64,000 nucleotides of DNA from Aeromicrobium sp. (GCF_023146395.1 NZ_JAGLCD010000004.1:506718-570717), one strand, 5' to 3'; shown: positions 1-9,046, counted from the stretch's first letter. The notes: generated by a model from the sequence alone, not told the origin. Translations and numbers: made by a program.

Positions 1-264
1 GACGTCGAGGTGCCCGTGGATCAGCAGACCTGGTCGGGGCGAGTCCTGGTTGCCCCAGCGGGCCACGACGCTGGCGCGGCCGGGGGCCGCCTCGATGATC
101 TCCGAGTCGATCCCCACCTCGGCGAGCAGCGCCGCGACGTGCTCGGCCGCCGCGCGCTCGCCCGGCCCGGAGTCGTCACCGAAGTTCGAGGTGTCGATAC
201 CGATGAGGTCGCGACAGATCTCGAGGACCTCGGACTGGGCAGTTGCCGGCTGCGGATCGGTCAT
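1..264 (-). CDS. M20-family metallo-hydrolase, N-terminal part (runs off left edge)
   Basis: Only the first 88 codons are in the window. The start of the protein has the layout of M20/M25/M40 dipeptidases and deacylases: an N-terminal helix, a GIDTSN-type segment at 22-27, and a first metal-site motif HGHLDV at 83-88, where H85 would bind zinc and D87 would be the nearby acid. The family hydrolyses peptide or amide bonds with two zinc ions in the cytoplasm; the substrate cannot be told from this fragment. The ATG at 264 is chosen because TACGAT lies exactly 6 nt upstream, which fits a leaderless transcript. The zinc-binding C-terminal half and the dimerisation domain lie outside the window. 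Confidence 0.8.
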   Translation of the reverse strand, partial: MTDPQPATAQSEVLEICRDLIGIDTSNFGDDSGPGERAAAEHVAALLAEVGIDSEIIEAAPGRASVVARWGNQDSPRPGLLIHGHLDV

Positions 265-270
265 GGCCCG

Positions 271-276
271 ATCGTA
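271..276 (-). promoter_or_regulatory. -10 box TACGAT, leaderless start of the M20 gene
   Basis: TACGAT on the minus strand ends 6 nt before the ATG at 264. This spacing would place the transcription start on the start codon. Inferred from sequence only. Confidence 0.5.
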
Positions 277-299
277 CGCAGGAGTCGGTGGACCCGCGA

Positions 300-695
300 T
301 CAGGCCAGGACGTCGTCGAAAACGCGGGAGAACAGCAGGCGGGACGACCACCGCTCGAGCCCGGAGAAGGCCCGTGGGACGCCGCGGACGTGCAACGTCT
401 CGCGCCACGTGACCCGGCTGCCCCAGGTCGTCGGCTCCACCACGATCTCCGCGTGTCCGGTCACGACGCGGCCCTCCTTGACCAGCCGGCAGTACCGCGG
501 CGGATCGTTCTCGACCACGCGCATGGGGTCGTCGAAACCGAGACGTCCCAGCCCCGTGCGCGCGACGAATCCGTCCGGAGTGCGATGGATCGCGGTCAGG
601 GGCACGGCCCGGGCGTGCCGTGGCCAGTCGGTGATCCGGGCCCACGCCACCTCGGGCGGCAACGGGACCTCGCGCACGATCTCGATACCCTCCAC
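300..695 (-). CDS. SRPBCC-family (polyketide cyclase/START-like) protein
   Basis: A 131-residue protein with the pattern of the SRPBCC helix-grip fold: an N-terminal strand (EIVREVPLPPEVAWARITD), a central strand region with a VVENDPPRYCRLVKEGR segment, and a C-terminal amphipathic helix. Such proteins bind hydrophobic ligands or act as cyclases, and no catalytic signature fixes a function here. A longer reading frame begins at 752 but would overlap the start of the divergent MoxR gene. The GTG at 695 is preferred because TACCAT lies 6 nt upstream and the fold begins immediately after it. Confidence 0.7.
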   Translation of the reverse strand: MEGIEIVREVPLPPEVAWARITDWPRHARAVPLTAIHRTPDGFVARTGLGRLGFDDPMRVVENDPPRYCRLVKEGRVVTGHAEIVVEPTTWGSRVTWRETLHVRGVPRAFSGLERWSSRLLFSRVFDDVLA

Positions 696-701
696 GGCAC
701 G

Positions 702-707
702 ATGGTA
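702..707 (-). promoter_or_regulatory. -10 box TACCAT, leaderless start of the SRPBCC gene
   Basis: TACCAT on the minus strand ends 6 nt before the GTG at 695, in the short divergent region shared with the MoxR gene. Confidence 0.5.
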
Positions 708-744
708 GGCGGCGGCACCCCGGTCCGCCGATCGAAAGGACGTC

Positions 745-1662
745 ATGAGCACCCCACCGTCAGGTCACGACACCCCGGTCACGCCCGCCTTCGCGAGCGT
801 CGACGACGTCATCTCCCGGCTCGCGGACGTCGGGTACCTGGCGTCCGACGGGGTCGCCACGACCGTGTTCCTCGCCGACCAGCTCGGCAAGCCGCTGCTC
901 GTGGAGGGTCCGGCCGGAGTCGGCAAGACCGAGCTGTCGCGCGCCGTCGCCGCCGCCACGGGGGCCGAGCTGGTGCGACTGCAGTGCTACGAGGGGGTCG
1001 ACGAGGCGCGCGCGCTGTACGAGTGGAACCACGCCAAGCAGCTCCTGCGGATCACGGCCGGCCGTGAGGAGTCGTGGGACGAGGCGCGCTCGGACATCTT
1101 CGGCGAGGAGTTCCTGCTCGCTCGGCCCTTGCTCAAGGCCATCCGCAACGATGGCCCCACGGTCCTGCTGATCGACGAGACCGACAAGGCCGACGTCGAG
1201 ATCGAGGGTCTGCTGCTGGAGGTCCTTGGCGACTTCCAGATCACCGTCCCCGAGCTCGGCACGATCACGGCGACGACCCGTCCGTTCGTGGTGCTGACCT
1301 CGAACGCCACGCGGGAGCTGTCGGAGGCCCTGCGACGCCGCTGCCTGTTCCTGCACGTCGACTTCCCCGAGGCCGACCTGGAGCAGCGGATCGTGCGGCT
1401 CAAGGTGCCCGAGCTCGACGAGCGGCTGGCGGACTCGCTGATCCGGGTCGTGGCGGCGCTGCGCGACCTCGGCCTGCGCAAGGCGCCGTCGGTGGCCGAG
1501 ACGATCGACTGGGCCCGCACGCTCGTCGCGCTGGGTGCCAAGACGCTCGATCCGGAGGTCGTGAGCGAGAGCCTCGGCGTGATCCTCAAGCACCAGGACG
1601 ACATCGCCAAGGCCCGCGCGAAGCTCGACCTGCCCTCGATCCTCGCTCCGTCCGCGAACTGA
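745..1662 (+). CDS. MoxR-family AAA+ ATPase
   Basis: A 305-residue AAA+ ATPase. Walker A is GPAGVGKT at about 55-62, Walker B is LLIDETDKAD at 141-150, sensor 1 lies in LTSNATREL at 184-192, and an arginine cluster follows at 197-199. MoxR proteins are chaperone-like ATPases that work with VWA-domain partners to mature or load metal centres in other proteins. The next gene, 11 bases downstream, encodes such a partner, so the two form a MoxR/VWA pair. AAAGGA before the ATG is a modest ribosome-binding site. The client protein is not evident from the neighbourhood. Confidence 0.9.
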   Translation: MSTPPSGHDTPVTPAFASVDDVISRLADVGYLASDGVATTVFLADQLGKPLLVEGPAGVGKTELSRAVAAATGAELVRLQCYEGVDEARALYEWNHAKQLLRITAGREESWDEARSDIFGEEFLLARPLLKAIRNDGPTVLLIDETDKADVEIEGLLLEVLGDFQITVPELGTITATTRPFVVLTSNATRELSEALRRRCLFLHVDFPEADLEQRIVRLKVPELDERLADSLIRVVAALRDLGLRKAPSVAETIDWARTLVALGAKTLDPEVVSESLGVILKHQDDIAKARAKLDLPSILAPSAN

Positions 1663-1673
1663 CGTGAGCTGAC

Positions 1674-3143
1674 GTGGACCCCGACCCGCGCCGCGACGGC
1701 GAGTCGCCGACCGACCTGGCCGAACGCCTGGTCGACTTCGTCGATGCCCTGCGCAGCAAGGGCGTCCGGGCCGGCACCAGCGAGACCGTCGACGCGGCGG
1801 CCGTGATGGCGACGCTGGGGCTCGAGAACCGAGGCCGGCTGCGGGAGGGTCTCGCAAGTGCCCTGGTACGGCGAGAGGGCCAGCGCGAGGTCTTCGACAT
1901 GACGTACGACCTGTTCTTCCCCGCCGGCATCGGACTCGGGGCCTCGGCGGCCGAGATCGACGCCGAGTCGGCCGAGGACCTGCGCGATCTGCTGCTCATG
2001 GCCATCGCCGAGGGTGATCTGCGCATGATGCAGCAGCTCGCCGAGCTTGCTGTCGAGACCCTCGGATCAGTCTCCACGGCCGGCAGCAGCGCCGGTGGAT
2101 GGTCGGCGTACCAGACCCTCGACCGGCTCAACCCGCGCACGCTCACGGCCGCCGCCGAAGCCCTGCGTGCCGAGCAGAACGGGAGTGGTCAGGGTCAGGG
2201 TCAGGGTCCGGGACAGGGCGCTGGTGGGGGCTCGGGCGCCGGCGGGGGCTCCTCCCCCGGGCTGGGTGGCCACGACGTCGCCGACGCCCTCACCCGCGAC
2301 GAGGTGCGGCGCCTGATCGACCTGTTCCGGACGATGGTCGAGGCCGAGGCCCGCCGTCGCACCGCAGAGGTCCGCGGGCGCGACCTGGTGACCCAGCACG
2401 CCGTCCGGCGCAGCGCGTCCGAGGTCGACTTCCTCTCGGCGAACGCGCAACAGCTCGCCGACCTGCGTCAGGCCGTCCAGCCCCTGGCGCGCAAGCTCGC
2501 GACGCGCCTGTCGGCGCGGCGCCGCCGCTCACGACGCGGGCGGATCGACATCCGCCGCACGATGCGCCGGGCGATGGGCACCGGGGGCGTGCCCATGCGT
2601 CCGGTGCACGCTCCCCCGCACCGCACGCGGCCGGAGCTCGTGCTGCTGTGCGACATGTCCGGCTCCGTCGCGGGATTCTCCGACTTCACGATGCTGCTCG
2701 TGCAGGCGCTGCGCGAGCAGTTCAGCAGGGTGCGCGTCTTCGCCTTCGTCAACACCGTCGACGAGGTCACCGACATCGTGCGCGAGGGCGTCGACGTCCG
2801 CCGGCGCATCGCCGAGGAGGCACGGATCACGAAGTGGCACACGAGCAGCGACTACGGCGAGTCCTTCCGTGACTTCGCGCTCGACCACCTCGATGCCGTC
2901 GGCCCGCGCACGTCGGTCCTGATCCTCGGCGACGCCCGCAACAACAACCAGGCTCTGGGTCTGGACGCCCTGCACGCGATCGCCCAACGCTCCCGCCGCA
3001 GCTTCTGGCTCAACCCGGAGCACCCGGGTTCCTGGGGACTCGGTGACTCCGTGGCGCCAGCGTACGCCGAGGTCGTCGACATGCACGAGTGCCGCACCAT
3101 CACCCAGCTCGAACGCTTCATCTCCCGTCTCCTGCCGGTCTGA
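1674..3143 (+). CDS. CoxE-like VWA-domain protein, partner of the MoxR ATPase
   Basis: A 489-residue protein. The C-terminal half is a von Willebrand factor A domain with the metal-site motif DMSGS at 327-331; the N-terminal half is a helical CoxE-type region. Residues about 172-197 are a Gly/Gln/Ser-rich linker encoded by short GGTCAG-type repeats, likely flexible. An Arg-rich stretch (ARRRRSRRGR) precedes the VWA domain. VWA proteins of this family bind target proteins through Mg2+ and act with MoxR ATPases. The GTG at 1674 lies just after the MoxR stop, so the pair is probably co-transcribed. No signal peptide is present; it should be cytoplasmic. Confidence 0.85.
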   Translation: MDPDPRRDGESPTDLAERLVDFVDALRSKGVRAGTSETVDAAAVMATLGLENRGRLREGLASALVRREGQREVFDMTYDLFFPAGIGLGASAAEIDAESAEDLRDLLLMAIAEGDLRMMQQLAELAVETLGSVSTAGSSAGGWSAYQTLDRLNPRTLTAAAEALRAEQNGSGQGQGQGPGQGAGGGSGAGGGSSPGLGGHDVADALTRDEVRRLIDLFRTMVEAEARRRTAEVRGRDLVTQHAVRRSASEVDFLSANAQQLADLRQAVQPLARKLATRLSARRRRSRRGRIDIRRTMRRAMGTGGVPMRPVHAPPHRTRPELVLLCDMSGSVAGFSDFTMLLVQALREQFSRVRVFAFVNTVDEVTDIVREGVDVRRRIAEEARITKWHTSSDYGESFRDFALDHLDAVGPRTSVLILGDARNNNQALGLDALHAIAQRSRRSFWLNPEHPGSWGLGDSVAPAYAEVVDMHECRTITQLERFISRLLPV

Positions 3144-3216
3144 CGGTGCGTGAGCCGCCGGCGACCTAGCATGACGGCAGAGGGGCCGCCGGCCCGCACA
3201 CGGAGGAGGTGAGGGG

Positions 3217-4842
3217 GTGTCGGAGTCCCGCCTCCACAACCTGATCCGCGTCAATCAGGCCATCACGAGCGACCTGGATCTCGACTCGGTCCTGCACCGC
3301 ATCGTGGCGATGGCCGCCGAGCTCGTCGATGCGAAGTTCGCCGGTATGGGCGTGCTCGGCCCCCAGGGTGAGATCGCCAAGTTCATCCACTCCGGCATCA
3401 GTCCGCAGGTCGAGGCCGCGATCGGACGACAGCCCGAGGGCAAGGGTCTGCTGCGCGCCATCATGGACACGCCCCGGCCACTCAGTCTGACCGCGCTGGG
3501 CGACGATCCGAGATCGGTCGGCTTCCCGGCGGGCCACCCCGCGATGACCAGCTTCCTGGGAGTGCGCATCCGGGTGCGGGAGGAGGTCTACGGCAACCTG
3601 TACCTGGCCAACAACCGCCACGGCGAGTTCACGGCCGAGGACGTCGAGCTCGCGGAGGCCCTCGCCGCCACGGCGGGCATCGCGATCGAGAACGCTCGCC
3701 AGTTCGACGAGGCGATCCGGCGCGAACGGTGGTCGCGGGCGCTGGCGGAGGCGGCGCGCGGAGTCATGCTCGACGAGGAGAGCCAGCAGGTCCCGCGGTT
3801 GCTCGACCGCGTGCGGGAGGCCGTCCAGGCAGAGGTCGCGTTGATCGCCACGATCGACGAGGAGACCGACGAGCTGATCGTCGAGCACGTCGTCGGGTTC
3901 AACAGCGCCGTCCTGGCCACGACCCGGGTCCGCCCCGTGACCGAGAGCTTCGTGCACACCACCGGGGACGAGGCTCTCGTGCTGAACCACCTGTCGCTCC
4001 TGATCGACACCGCCGATGGCGAGGTCGAGACCACCTGCCACCTGGTGCTGGTGCCCTTCGACGGCCCGCCGGGCCGCCGCATCGCGCTGGGCGTCGCGAA
4101 CCGTGGCACGCAGAGCGAGCTGCACGACCGCGAGATCGAGGTCGTGGGCTCGTTCACGAGCCACGTCCACACCGTGCTCGACCGCGCCGAGATGCGGCGC
4201 ACGCGGCATCGGGTCGCCATGCTGGAGGACCGCAACCGCATCGCCCGCGACCTGCACGACCACGTGATCCAGCGGCTGTTCGCCACCGGGCTGAGCCTGC
4301 AGGCGACCGCCACGCAGGTCGACGGGCCCCCGGGCGAACGGCTGTCCGACCTCGTGCACGAGATCGACGGCGCGATCACGCAGATTCGCCAGAGCATCTT
4401 CGCGCTGAACCACGACAGCGCTGACGGGGCCACGCTGCGATCACGGCTGTCGGCCATCGTCGAACGGATCGGCGGCAGCCTGCCCCGACGGCCCACCCTC
4501 GTGTTCGCCGGCCCGGTCGACCTCGTGACCGACGACGATCTGTCCCACGACGTCGAGGCCGTCGTCAGCGAGGCGTTGACCAATGCGGTGCGGCACTCCG
4601 GCGCCCGGTCGATCGACGTCGAGGTCGCGATCGCCGACCACAGCATCACGATCTCGGTGCTCGACGACGGAGTGGGTCCCGGCCCGATGACCCGGCGCAG
4701 CGGACTGTCGAACCTGGAGCTGCGCGCCCGACGACACGACGGCACGTTCCTGGTCGAGGAACGAGCGACCGGCGGCACGTTGCTGCACTGGACCGGGCGT
4801 CTGGGAGCGACCCGACCCAGCACCGGCAGCCCGATCGACTGA
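3217..4842 (+). CDS. GAF-domain sensor histidine kinase (DevS/NarL-pathway type)
   Basis: A 541-residue kinase with two GAF domains (about 20-160 and 185-325), a HisKA_3 dimerisation domain with the phospho-acceptor His347 in RDLHDHVIQRLF, and a HATPase_c domain with the N-box around N456 (EALTNAVRHSG) and a DDGVG G-box. The layout is that of the mycobacterial DevS/DosT kinases. Whether the GAF domains bind heme cannot be decided by eye. There is no membrane segment, so it is cytosolic. No response-regulator gene is adjacent, making it an orphan kinase. GTG start, 7 bases after a strong GGAGGAGG ribosome-binding site. Confidence 0.9.
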   Translation: MSESRLHNLIRVNQAITSDLDLDSVLHRIVAMAAELVDAKFAGMGVLGPQGEIAKFIHSGISPQVEAAIGRQPEGKGLLRAIMDTPRPLSLTALGDDPRSVGFPAGHPAMTSFLGVRIRVREEVYGNLYLANNRHGEFTAEDVELAEALAATAGIAIENARQFDEAIRRERWSRALAEAARGVMLDEESQQVPRLLDRVREAVQAEVALIATIDEETDELIVEHVVGFNSAVLATTRVRPVTESFVHTTGDEALVLNHLSLLIDTADGEVETTCHLVLVPFDGPPGRRIALGVANRGTQSELHDREIEVVGSFTSHVHTVLDRAEMRRTRHRVAMLEDRNRIARDLHDHVIQRLFATGLSLQATATQVDGPPGERLSDLVHEIDGAITQIRQSIFALNHDSADGATLRSRLSAIVERIGGSLPRRPTLVFAGPVDLVTDDDLSHDVEAVVSEALTNAVRHSGARSIDVEVAIADHSITISVLDDGVGPGPMTRRSGLSNLELRARRHDGTFLVEERATGGTLLHWTGRLGATRPSTGSPID

Positions 4843-4858
4843 CTGGCACAGTAAGAAC

Positions 4859-5191
4859 GTGCAGGACGACACCTGGCGGGACCACCTGGCCAACGAGCGG
4901 ACGCACCTGGCGTGGTTGCGCACCGGCGCAGCGGTCCTCGTGGTCGGTCTCGCGGTCATGCGGTTCGCCGACGACCAGGAGGTCTCGCTCAACAGCGTCC
5001 TCGCAGCGGTGCCTCTCCTGCTGTGCGGGCTCTCCGCCGTCATGTACGGCACGCAGCGGTACCGGCGAGCCCATCACCGCCTCACGAGCGGCGATCCGCG
5101 GCCGCCGGGTGTGCTCGGACCGTCGGTGGCGGCCGCCGTGCTCGTCCTGGCCTTCGCCGCGACCACGGTCATGCTCGCGATCCTCGGGTGA
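4859..5191 (+). CDS. DUF202 (YidH-type) small membrane protein
   Basis: A 110-residue protein. The DUF202 hallmark LANERTHLAWLRTG is at about 11-24, followed by three hydrophobic segments (roughly 25-40, 48-62, 88-108). The family is widespread and its function is unknown. CACAGT lies 6 nt before the GTG start, which suggests its own leaderless promoter. The end of the histidine kinase gene is only 16 nt upstream, so read-through is also possible. Confidence 0.8.
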   Translation: MQDDTWRDHLANERTHLAWLRTGAAVLVVGLAVMRFADDQEVSLNSVLAAVPLLLCGLSAVMYGTQRYRRAHHRLTSGDPRPPGVLGPSVAAAVLVLAFAATTVMLAILG

Positions 5192-5251
5192 CCGCGCGCC
5201 GGTCGTAGGACAGACTGATCCCCGACACTGGCCGTTGGACGGGGGATCCAC

Positions 5252-5752
5252 ATGACCGAGAAGAACGTGACGACGCTGGGCGACTGGCTCAAGAAGCCCA
5301 TCAGCTGGGCGGTGATCGCGGTCGCGGTCGTCGCTTTCGCGCTGCAGCAGGTCTTCGCGCCGGGCCTGTTCGGTGGCTCCGACGAGTCCGACGCCGATGT
5401 GGCCGGCACGCAGATGCAGGTCCAGCGCGCCCCGGGGGTCGAGGTCCCTGAGGGCGCGGAGGTCACGGCGCTCTACACGGTCGAGAACCGCGAGCGCGAG
5501 GAGGTCGAGATCTCCTCGGCGGAGATCACCTTCCTGCGCGTCGAGGGCGGCGGACCGGAGTGCACCGGCGCCAGCCGTGCCGGCGTCCAGGCCAAGCTCG
5601 AGAACCACCTCGTGGGCAAGCGCATCGACCGCCAGGGCGAGTACGACTTCGATGTGATCTACGAGGGCCGCGACACCCCGGTCCCCGACTGTGTGGGCGC
5701 CACGATCCAGGCCGAGGTCGAGGTCCGGGTCGTGCCCTACGTCTACGAGTGA
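5252..5752 (+). CDS. Hypothetical single-pass membrane protein
   Basis: A 166-residue protein that I do not recognise. It has a short cytoplasmic N-terminus, one transmembrane segment at about 18-35, then an acidic, strand-rich extracytoplasmic domain. The domain contains two cysteines (in ECTGAS and DCVGAT) that could form a disulfide. A GGGGG run precedes the ATG as a weak ribosome-binding site. The next gene starts 10 bases downstream, so the two could be co-transcribed, but nothing links their functions. Confidence 0.65.
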   Translation: MTEKNVTTLGDWLKKPISWAVIAVAVVAFALQQVFAPGLFGGSDESDADVAGTQMQVQRAPGVEVPEGAEVTALYTVENREREEVEISSAEITFLRVEGGGPECTGASRAGVQAKLENHLVGKRIDRQGEYDFDVIYEGRDTPVPDCVGATIQAEVEVRVVPYVYE

Positions 5753-5762
5753 GGAGACGCCG

Positions 5763-7286
5763 GTGAGCCATCACGGCGACGTGCCGCCCGGCGGCCAGGT
5801 GCCGGCCGAGGGGCTGCTGGAGGTGCTGGCCCGCCGGTTCCTGACGACCGACGAGGCGCGCGGCGAGAAGGTCGACCGCTGGCACGCCAGGGGCCGGCGC
5901 ACCGCGCGGGAGAACATCGCCGACCTCGTCGATCCCGACTCGTTCGTCGAGTACGGCCGGTTCGTCACGGCGGCGCAGGAGTCACGCCGCGATCTCGCCG
6001 ACCTCGTCGTCGAGACGCCCGCCGACGGCATCATCGGCGGCACGGCCACGGTCGACGGCCGGCCGTGCGCCGTGCTGTCGTACGACTACCTCGTGATGGC
6101 CGGCACGCAGGGGATGCGCGGGCACCGCAAGTCGGACCGTCTGATCGAGCTCGCGGGCCGGATGCGGCTTCCGACGGTGTTCTTCACCGAGGGCGGGGGT
6201 GGTCGCCCCGGCGACACCGACATCCCGCTCGTCTCCGCGCTCGACGTCGGGTCGTTCGCCCTGTGGGCCGAGCTCCAGGGGGTGGTCCCCCGCATCGCTG
6301 TCGTCTCAGGCCGCTGCTTCGCCGGCAATGCCGTGATCGCCGGGTGCGCGGACCTGCGGATCGCCACGCCCGAGGCGAATCTCGGCATGGCAGGGCCGGC
6401 GATGATCGCCGGAGGCGGGCTCGGGACCTTCACCGCGGAGGAGATCGGGCCGGTCGCGGACCAGGCGTCGAACGGGGTCCTGGACGTCGTCGTGGCCGAC
6501 GAGGCCGAGGCCGTCGCGACCGTGCGACAGGTCCTGGAGCTGCTCAGCGGGCCCGGACCGCGCAGTGCTCCGGCCGATGCCGAGCACCTGCGCCACGCCC
6601 TGCCCGACAACGACCGCGAGGCGTTCGACGTCCGCACGGTCGCTGAGGCCCTGGCCGACCCTGACTCGGTGCTGTGGCTGCGAGAGGCGTTCGCGCCAGA
6701 GCTGGTCACGGGCCTGGCCCGGATCGACGGCCTGCCGGTGGGCCTCCTCGCCAACCAGTCGACCCACCTCGCCGGAGCCCTCACAGCAGGAGCCTCGGCC
6801 AAGGCGGCCGACTTCCTGGACCTGTGCGAGCGGTGGCGCGTCCCGGTGGTCTCCCTGGTCGACACGCCCGGCTTCATGGTCGGCCCCGACGCCGAGCGCA
6901 CGGGGCTCGTCCGCGAGGCGTCCCGGATGGTCACGGCCGGGGCCCGCCTCACCGTGCCGCTCGTCGGCGTCGTGATCCGCCGTGGCTACGGCCTCGGCGC
7001 CCAGGCGATGCTCGGCGGCAGCACGCACCGGCCACACCTCACGGTCGGGTGGCCGGGCGCCCACCTCGGCGCGATGGGCCTGGAGGGTGCCGTGCGGCTC
7101 TCGCTCGCCCACGAGCTGGCCGCGATGACCGAGGACGAGCGCGAGGCGGCCGTCGCGCACCACACGGCCGAGCTGCGGACGCACGCCCACGCGCTCAACG
7201 TCGCCCGCGTCTTCGAGATCGACGACGTGATCGACCCCGCCGAGACGGCCGCCGTGATCGCGGCGACCCTGCGCGCCGCCGGCTGA
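5763..7286 (+). CDS. Acyl-CoA carboxyltransferase (biotin-dependent carboxylase beta subunit)
   Basis: A 507-residue protein with the two-crotonase-fold carboxyltransferase architecture of acetyl-/propionyl-CoA carboxylase beta subunits. The N-terminal half contains the MAGTQGMRGHRKSDR and GGGRPGD segments; the C-terminal half contains LVDTPGFMVGPDAE and the RRGYGLGAQAM loop near 400. It would transfer a carboxyl group from biotin to an acyl-CoA in the cytoplasm. No biotin carboxylase or biotin-carrier gene is nearby, so it must use a partner encoded elsewhere. The frame can be extended upstream to 5691, but the GTG at 5763 avoids overlapping the previous gene and fits the family N-terminus. 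Confidence 0.87.
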   Translation: MSHHGDVPPGGQVPAEGLLEVLARRFLTTDEARGEKVDRWHARGRRTARENIADLVDPDSFVEYGRFVTAAQESRRDLADLVVETPADGIIGGTATVDGRPCAVLSYDYLVMAGTQGMRGHRKSDRLIELAGRMRLPTVFFTEGGGGRPGDTDIPLVSALDVGSFALWAELQGVVPRIAVVSGRCFAGNAVIAGCADLRIATPEANLGMAGPAMIAGGGLGTFTAEEIGPVADQASNGVLDVVVADEAEAVATVRQVLELLSGPGPRSAPADAEHLRHALPDNDREAFDVRTVAEALADPDSVLWLREAFAPELVTGLARIDGLPVGLLANQSTHLAGALTAGASAKAADFLDLCERWRVPVVSLVDTPGFMVGPDAERTGLVREASRMVTAGARLTVPLVGVVIRRGYGLGAQAMLGGSTHRPHLTVGWPGAHLGAMGLEGAVRLSLAHELAAMTEDEREAAVAHHTAELRTHAHALNVARVFEIDDVIDPAETAAVIAATLRAAG

Positions 7287-7338
7287 CTCAGGGACGGGCC
7301 CGTCCCGTGGTCCGCCGCTCCGTGACAGGCTGTTCGTC

Positions 7339-8211
7339 ATGCGCAGCGTGACGAGAGCGGTGATGCTCATCGGCATGATCACCGCCCTCGTGGCGGGTGG
7401 GTGCTCCGACGGTGCCGACCCGCAGCGCGATCGCAGCGTCTCCCTGGAGCAGCTCGCCGTGAGCGAGCTTGCGCCCGTCGACGGCGTCGTGGACGTCCGG
7501 GCGTCCCAGGAGCCGGCCACCGACGATGCCCTGCTGGACCGGTCCGATCCGGATCGCTGGCACCTGTACGTGCAGGTCACGCTCGAGGATGCAGTGTCGA
7601 CCGCTCAGGCGCAGGCCGCGGCCGAGGAGCTGCGCGCCTTCATGGACACGTACCACTCGGGCCCCCGATGGACCGCGCACGTCGAGCTCGGCCCGGGAGC
7701 TGCGTCGCTCGAGGTGTGGCCCGAGCTCAGGACGTCGCCGTCGGCCGATGTCGCCGACGTCCTGGCCCTCCGGGACCTTGCCGGGGTGCAGCGGGCCGCC
7801 ACGGCCGGGGGCACGTTCTCCCTCGAGGTCGGGTCCGCGTCCTCCTTGCCCGCGCTGATGCCGCGGCTGCGCGAGCTGCCTGCGTGGAGCGCCGGGGGCA
7901 GCGTGCACGCCGAGGAGGGGCGGGTCAGGATCATGGACGTCCCCGACCTGGTCACCGACGAGCAGCTCCAGGCCGTCATCGCGATCTCCCTCGCCCACCC
8001 CGCGGCCGACGTCGAGATCTCCGCCGCGGCGCAGGGGGCCCAGGTGCCGGTGCTGTACCTGAACCGGCTGAGCGAGGCGGAGGCGGCGAACGTCGTCGCC
8101 ACACTGACCGACCCCGCCCTCGCCCACACCGCAGACGACGGGTATCAGCTCGACTTCGCCCTGCGCAGTGACGCGGGTGACCAGACCGGCACCGTGGGCG
8201 TCCCTGGCTGA
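7339..8211 (+). CDS. Hypothetical lipoprotein
   Basis: A 290-residue protein with a signal peptide and the lipobox VAGGC, lipidated at C22, followed by an acidic secreted domain. The domain seems to hold repeated alpha/beta units, but I cannot assign a family. CAGGCT ends 7 nt before the ATG, suggesting a leaderless transcript. The gene faces the methyltransferase gene, with 14 bases between the stops. It should be anchored on the outer face of the cytoplasmic membrane. Confidence 0.72.
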   Translation: MRSVTRAVMLIGMITALVAGGCSDGADPQRDRSVSLEQLAVSELAPVDGVVDVRASQEPATDDALLDRSDPDRWHLYVQVTLEDAVSTAQAQAAAEELRAFMDTYHSGPRWTAHVELGPGAASLEVWPELRTSPSADVADVLALRDLAGVQRAATAGGTFSLEVGSASSLPALMPRLRELPAWSAGGSVHAEEGRVRIMDVPDLVTDEQLQAVIAISLAHPAADVEISAAAQGAQVPVLYLNRLSEAEAANVVATLTDPALAHTADDGYQLDFALRSDAGDQTGTVGVPG

Positions 8212-8225
8212 TCTGGCCGGCCCGA

Positions 8226-8819
8226 CTAGCCGCGGAAGACCGAGACCGCCCAGTCGCTCTCGGAGGTGAACGGGTGGAGGGCCCACGTCCCGAAGCGGTG
8301 CTCGAGTCTCCAGTCGACCGCGCCGGCCTGCTCGTCGAGGTCGGCCAGGGTGTAGGTCCGGTCGAGGTGGAAGCCGAAGACCGCGCGACCGCGCGGCGCG
8401 AGCACGCCGGCCATCGCGGTGATGATCGCCGGCTCGGTGCCGGGCTCGGCGAAGGTCATGACGTTGCCCGTGCACACGATCAAGTCGAAGGGTCCTCCCA
8501 CGTCCGGCGTCAGGTCGCACAGGTCCAGCACCCGCAGATCGGCTCCCGGATGTTGCTCGCGCCCCGCCTCGATCAGGAGCGGGTCGGCGTCGACGCCGAT
8601 CACGCGGTGCCCCCGCACGCCCAGCGCGTGGGTGATGCGGCCCGCACCACACCCTGCGTCGAGGATCAGACTGTCCGGATCGAGCATCGCGTCGATCAGT
8701 CGGGCCTCACCGTCGACGTCGCGGCCCTCGGCCGCGATGCGCACGAAGCGCTCGGCGTACTCACGGCGCTGCTGCTCGCTGCGTTCCCTGACCCAGCGCG
8801 TCCGGCTCGAACCATCCAT
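8226..8819 (-). CDS. Class I SAM-dependent methyltransferase
   Basis: A 197-residue Rossmann-fold methyltransferase. Motif I is LILDAGCGAG at 51-60, the acidic end of strand 2 is GVDAD at 75-79, and LIVCTGNVM follows as motif IV. It would use S-adenosylmethionine in the cytoplasm; the substrate is unknown, and the size fits the small-molecule type. The ATG at 8819 has CAGGAT 7 nt upstream. A hairpin terminator lies between this gene and the tRNA upstream, so it is probably transcribed on its own. Confidence 0.83.
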   Translation of the reverse strand: MDGSSRTRWVRERSEQQRREYAERFVRIAAEGRDVDGEARLIDAMLDPDSLILDAGCGAGRITHALGVRGHRVIGVDADPLLIEAGREQHPGADLRVLDLCDLTPDVGGPFDLIVCTGNVMTFAEPGTEPAIITAMAGVLAPRGRAVFGFHLDRTYTLADLDEQAGAVDWRLEHRFGTWALHPFTSESDWAVSVFRG

Positions 8820-8863
8820 GGACGAGATCCTGTCAGGTGGGTACGCGGTGGGGCCGGACGACG

Positions 8864-8889
8864 AACGGCGGGCCTTTCGGCCCGCCGTT
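8864..8889 (-). terminator. Hairpin terminator downstream of tRNA-Leu
   Basis: Perfect 11-bp arms (8864-8874 and 8879-8889) around a TTTC loop, starting 6 bases beyond the 3' end of the tRNA. It lacks a T-tract, as is common in GC-rich actinobacteria. Confidence 0.75.
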
Positions 8890-8895
8890 CCCGTG

Positions 8896-8980
8896 TGTCC
8901 GAGGGGGGACTTGAACCCCCACGCCCCATTAAGGGCACTAGCACCTCAAGCTAGCGCGTCTACCATTCCGCCACCCGGAC
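8896..8980 (-). tRNA. tRNA-Leu (anticodon GAG)
   Basis: An 85-base type II tRNA. The acceptor stem GTCCGGG pairs with CTCGGAC. The anticodon stem CTAGC/GCTAG encloses the loop TTGAGGT, with anticodon GAG at the centre, which reads CUC and CUU. The T-arm carries GGTTCAAGTCC. A long variable arm separates the anticodon and T arms, as expected for leucine. The discriminator is A, and the 3' CCA is not encoded. TAAGGT about 40 bases upstream (near 9028) may be its -10 box. Confidence 0.97.
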
Positions 8981-9046
8981 GTGTGACTCGCTGCTCCCGC
9001 CTGACCGGCTTCGGCAGCGCGTGCCACCTTAGCAAAGACCCGCGCC

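Noticed and set aside
2188..2263. GGTCAG-type short repeats considered as a regulatory repeat
   Set aside because: They encode the Gly/Gln linker of the VWA protein and are explained by low-complexity coding.
5691..5762. Upstream extension of the carboxyltransferase gene
   Set aside because: It lies inside the previous gene in another phase and encodes an Arg/Ser-rich stretch that is absent from the family. The GTG at 5763 is better.
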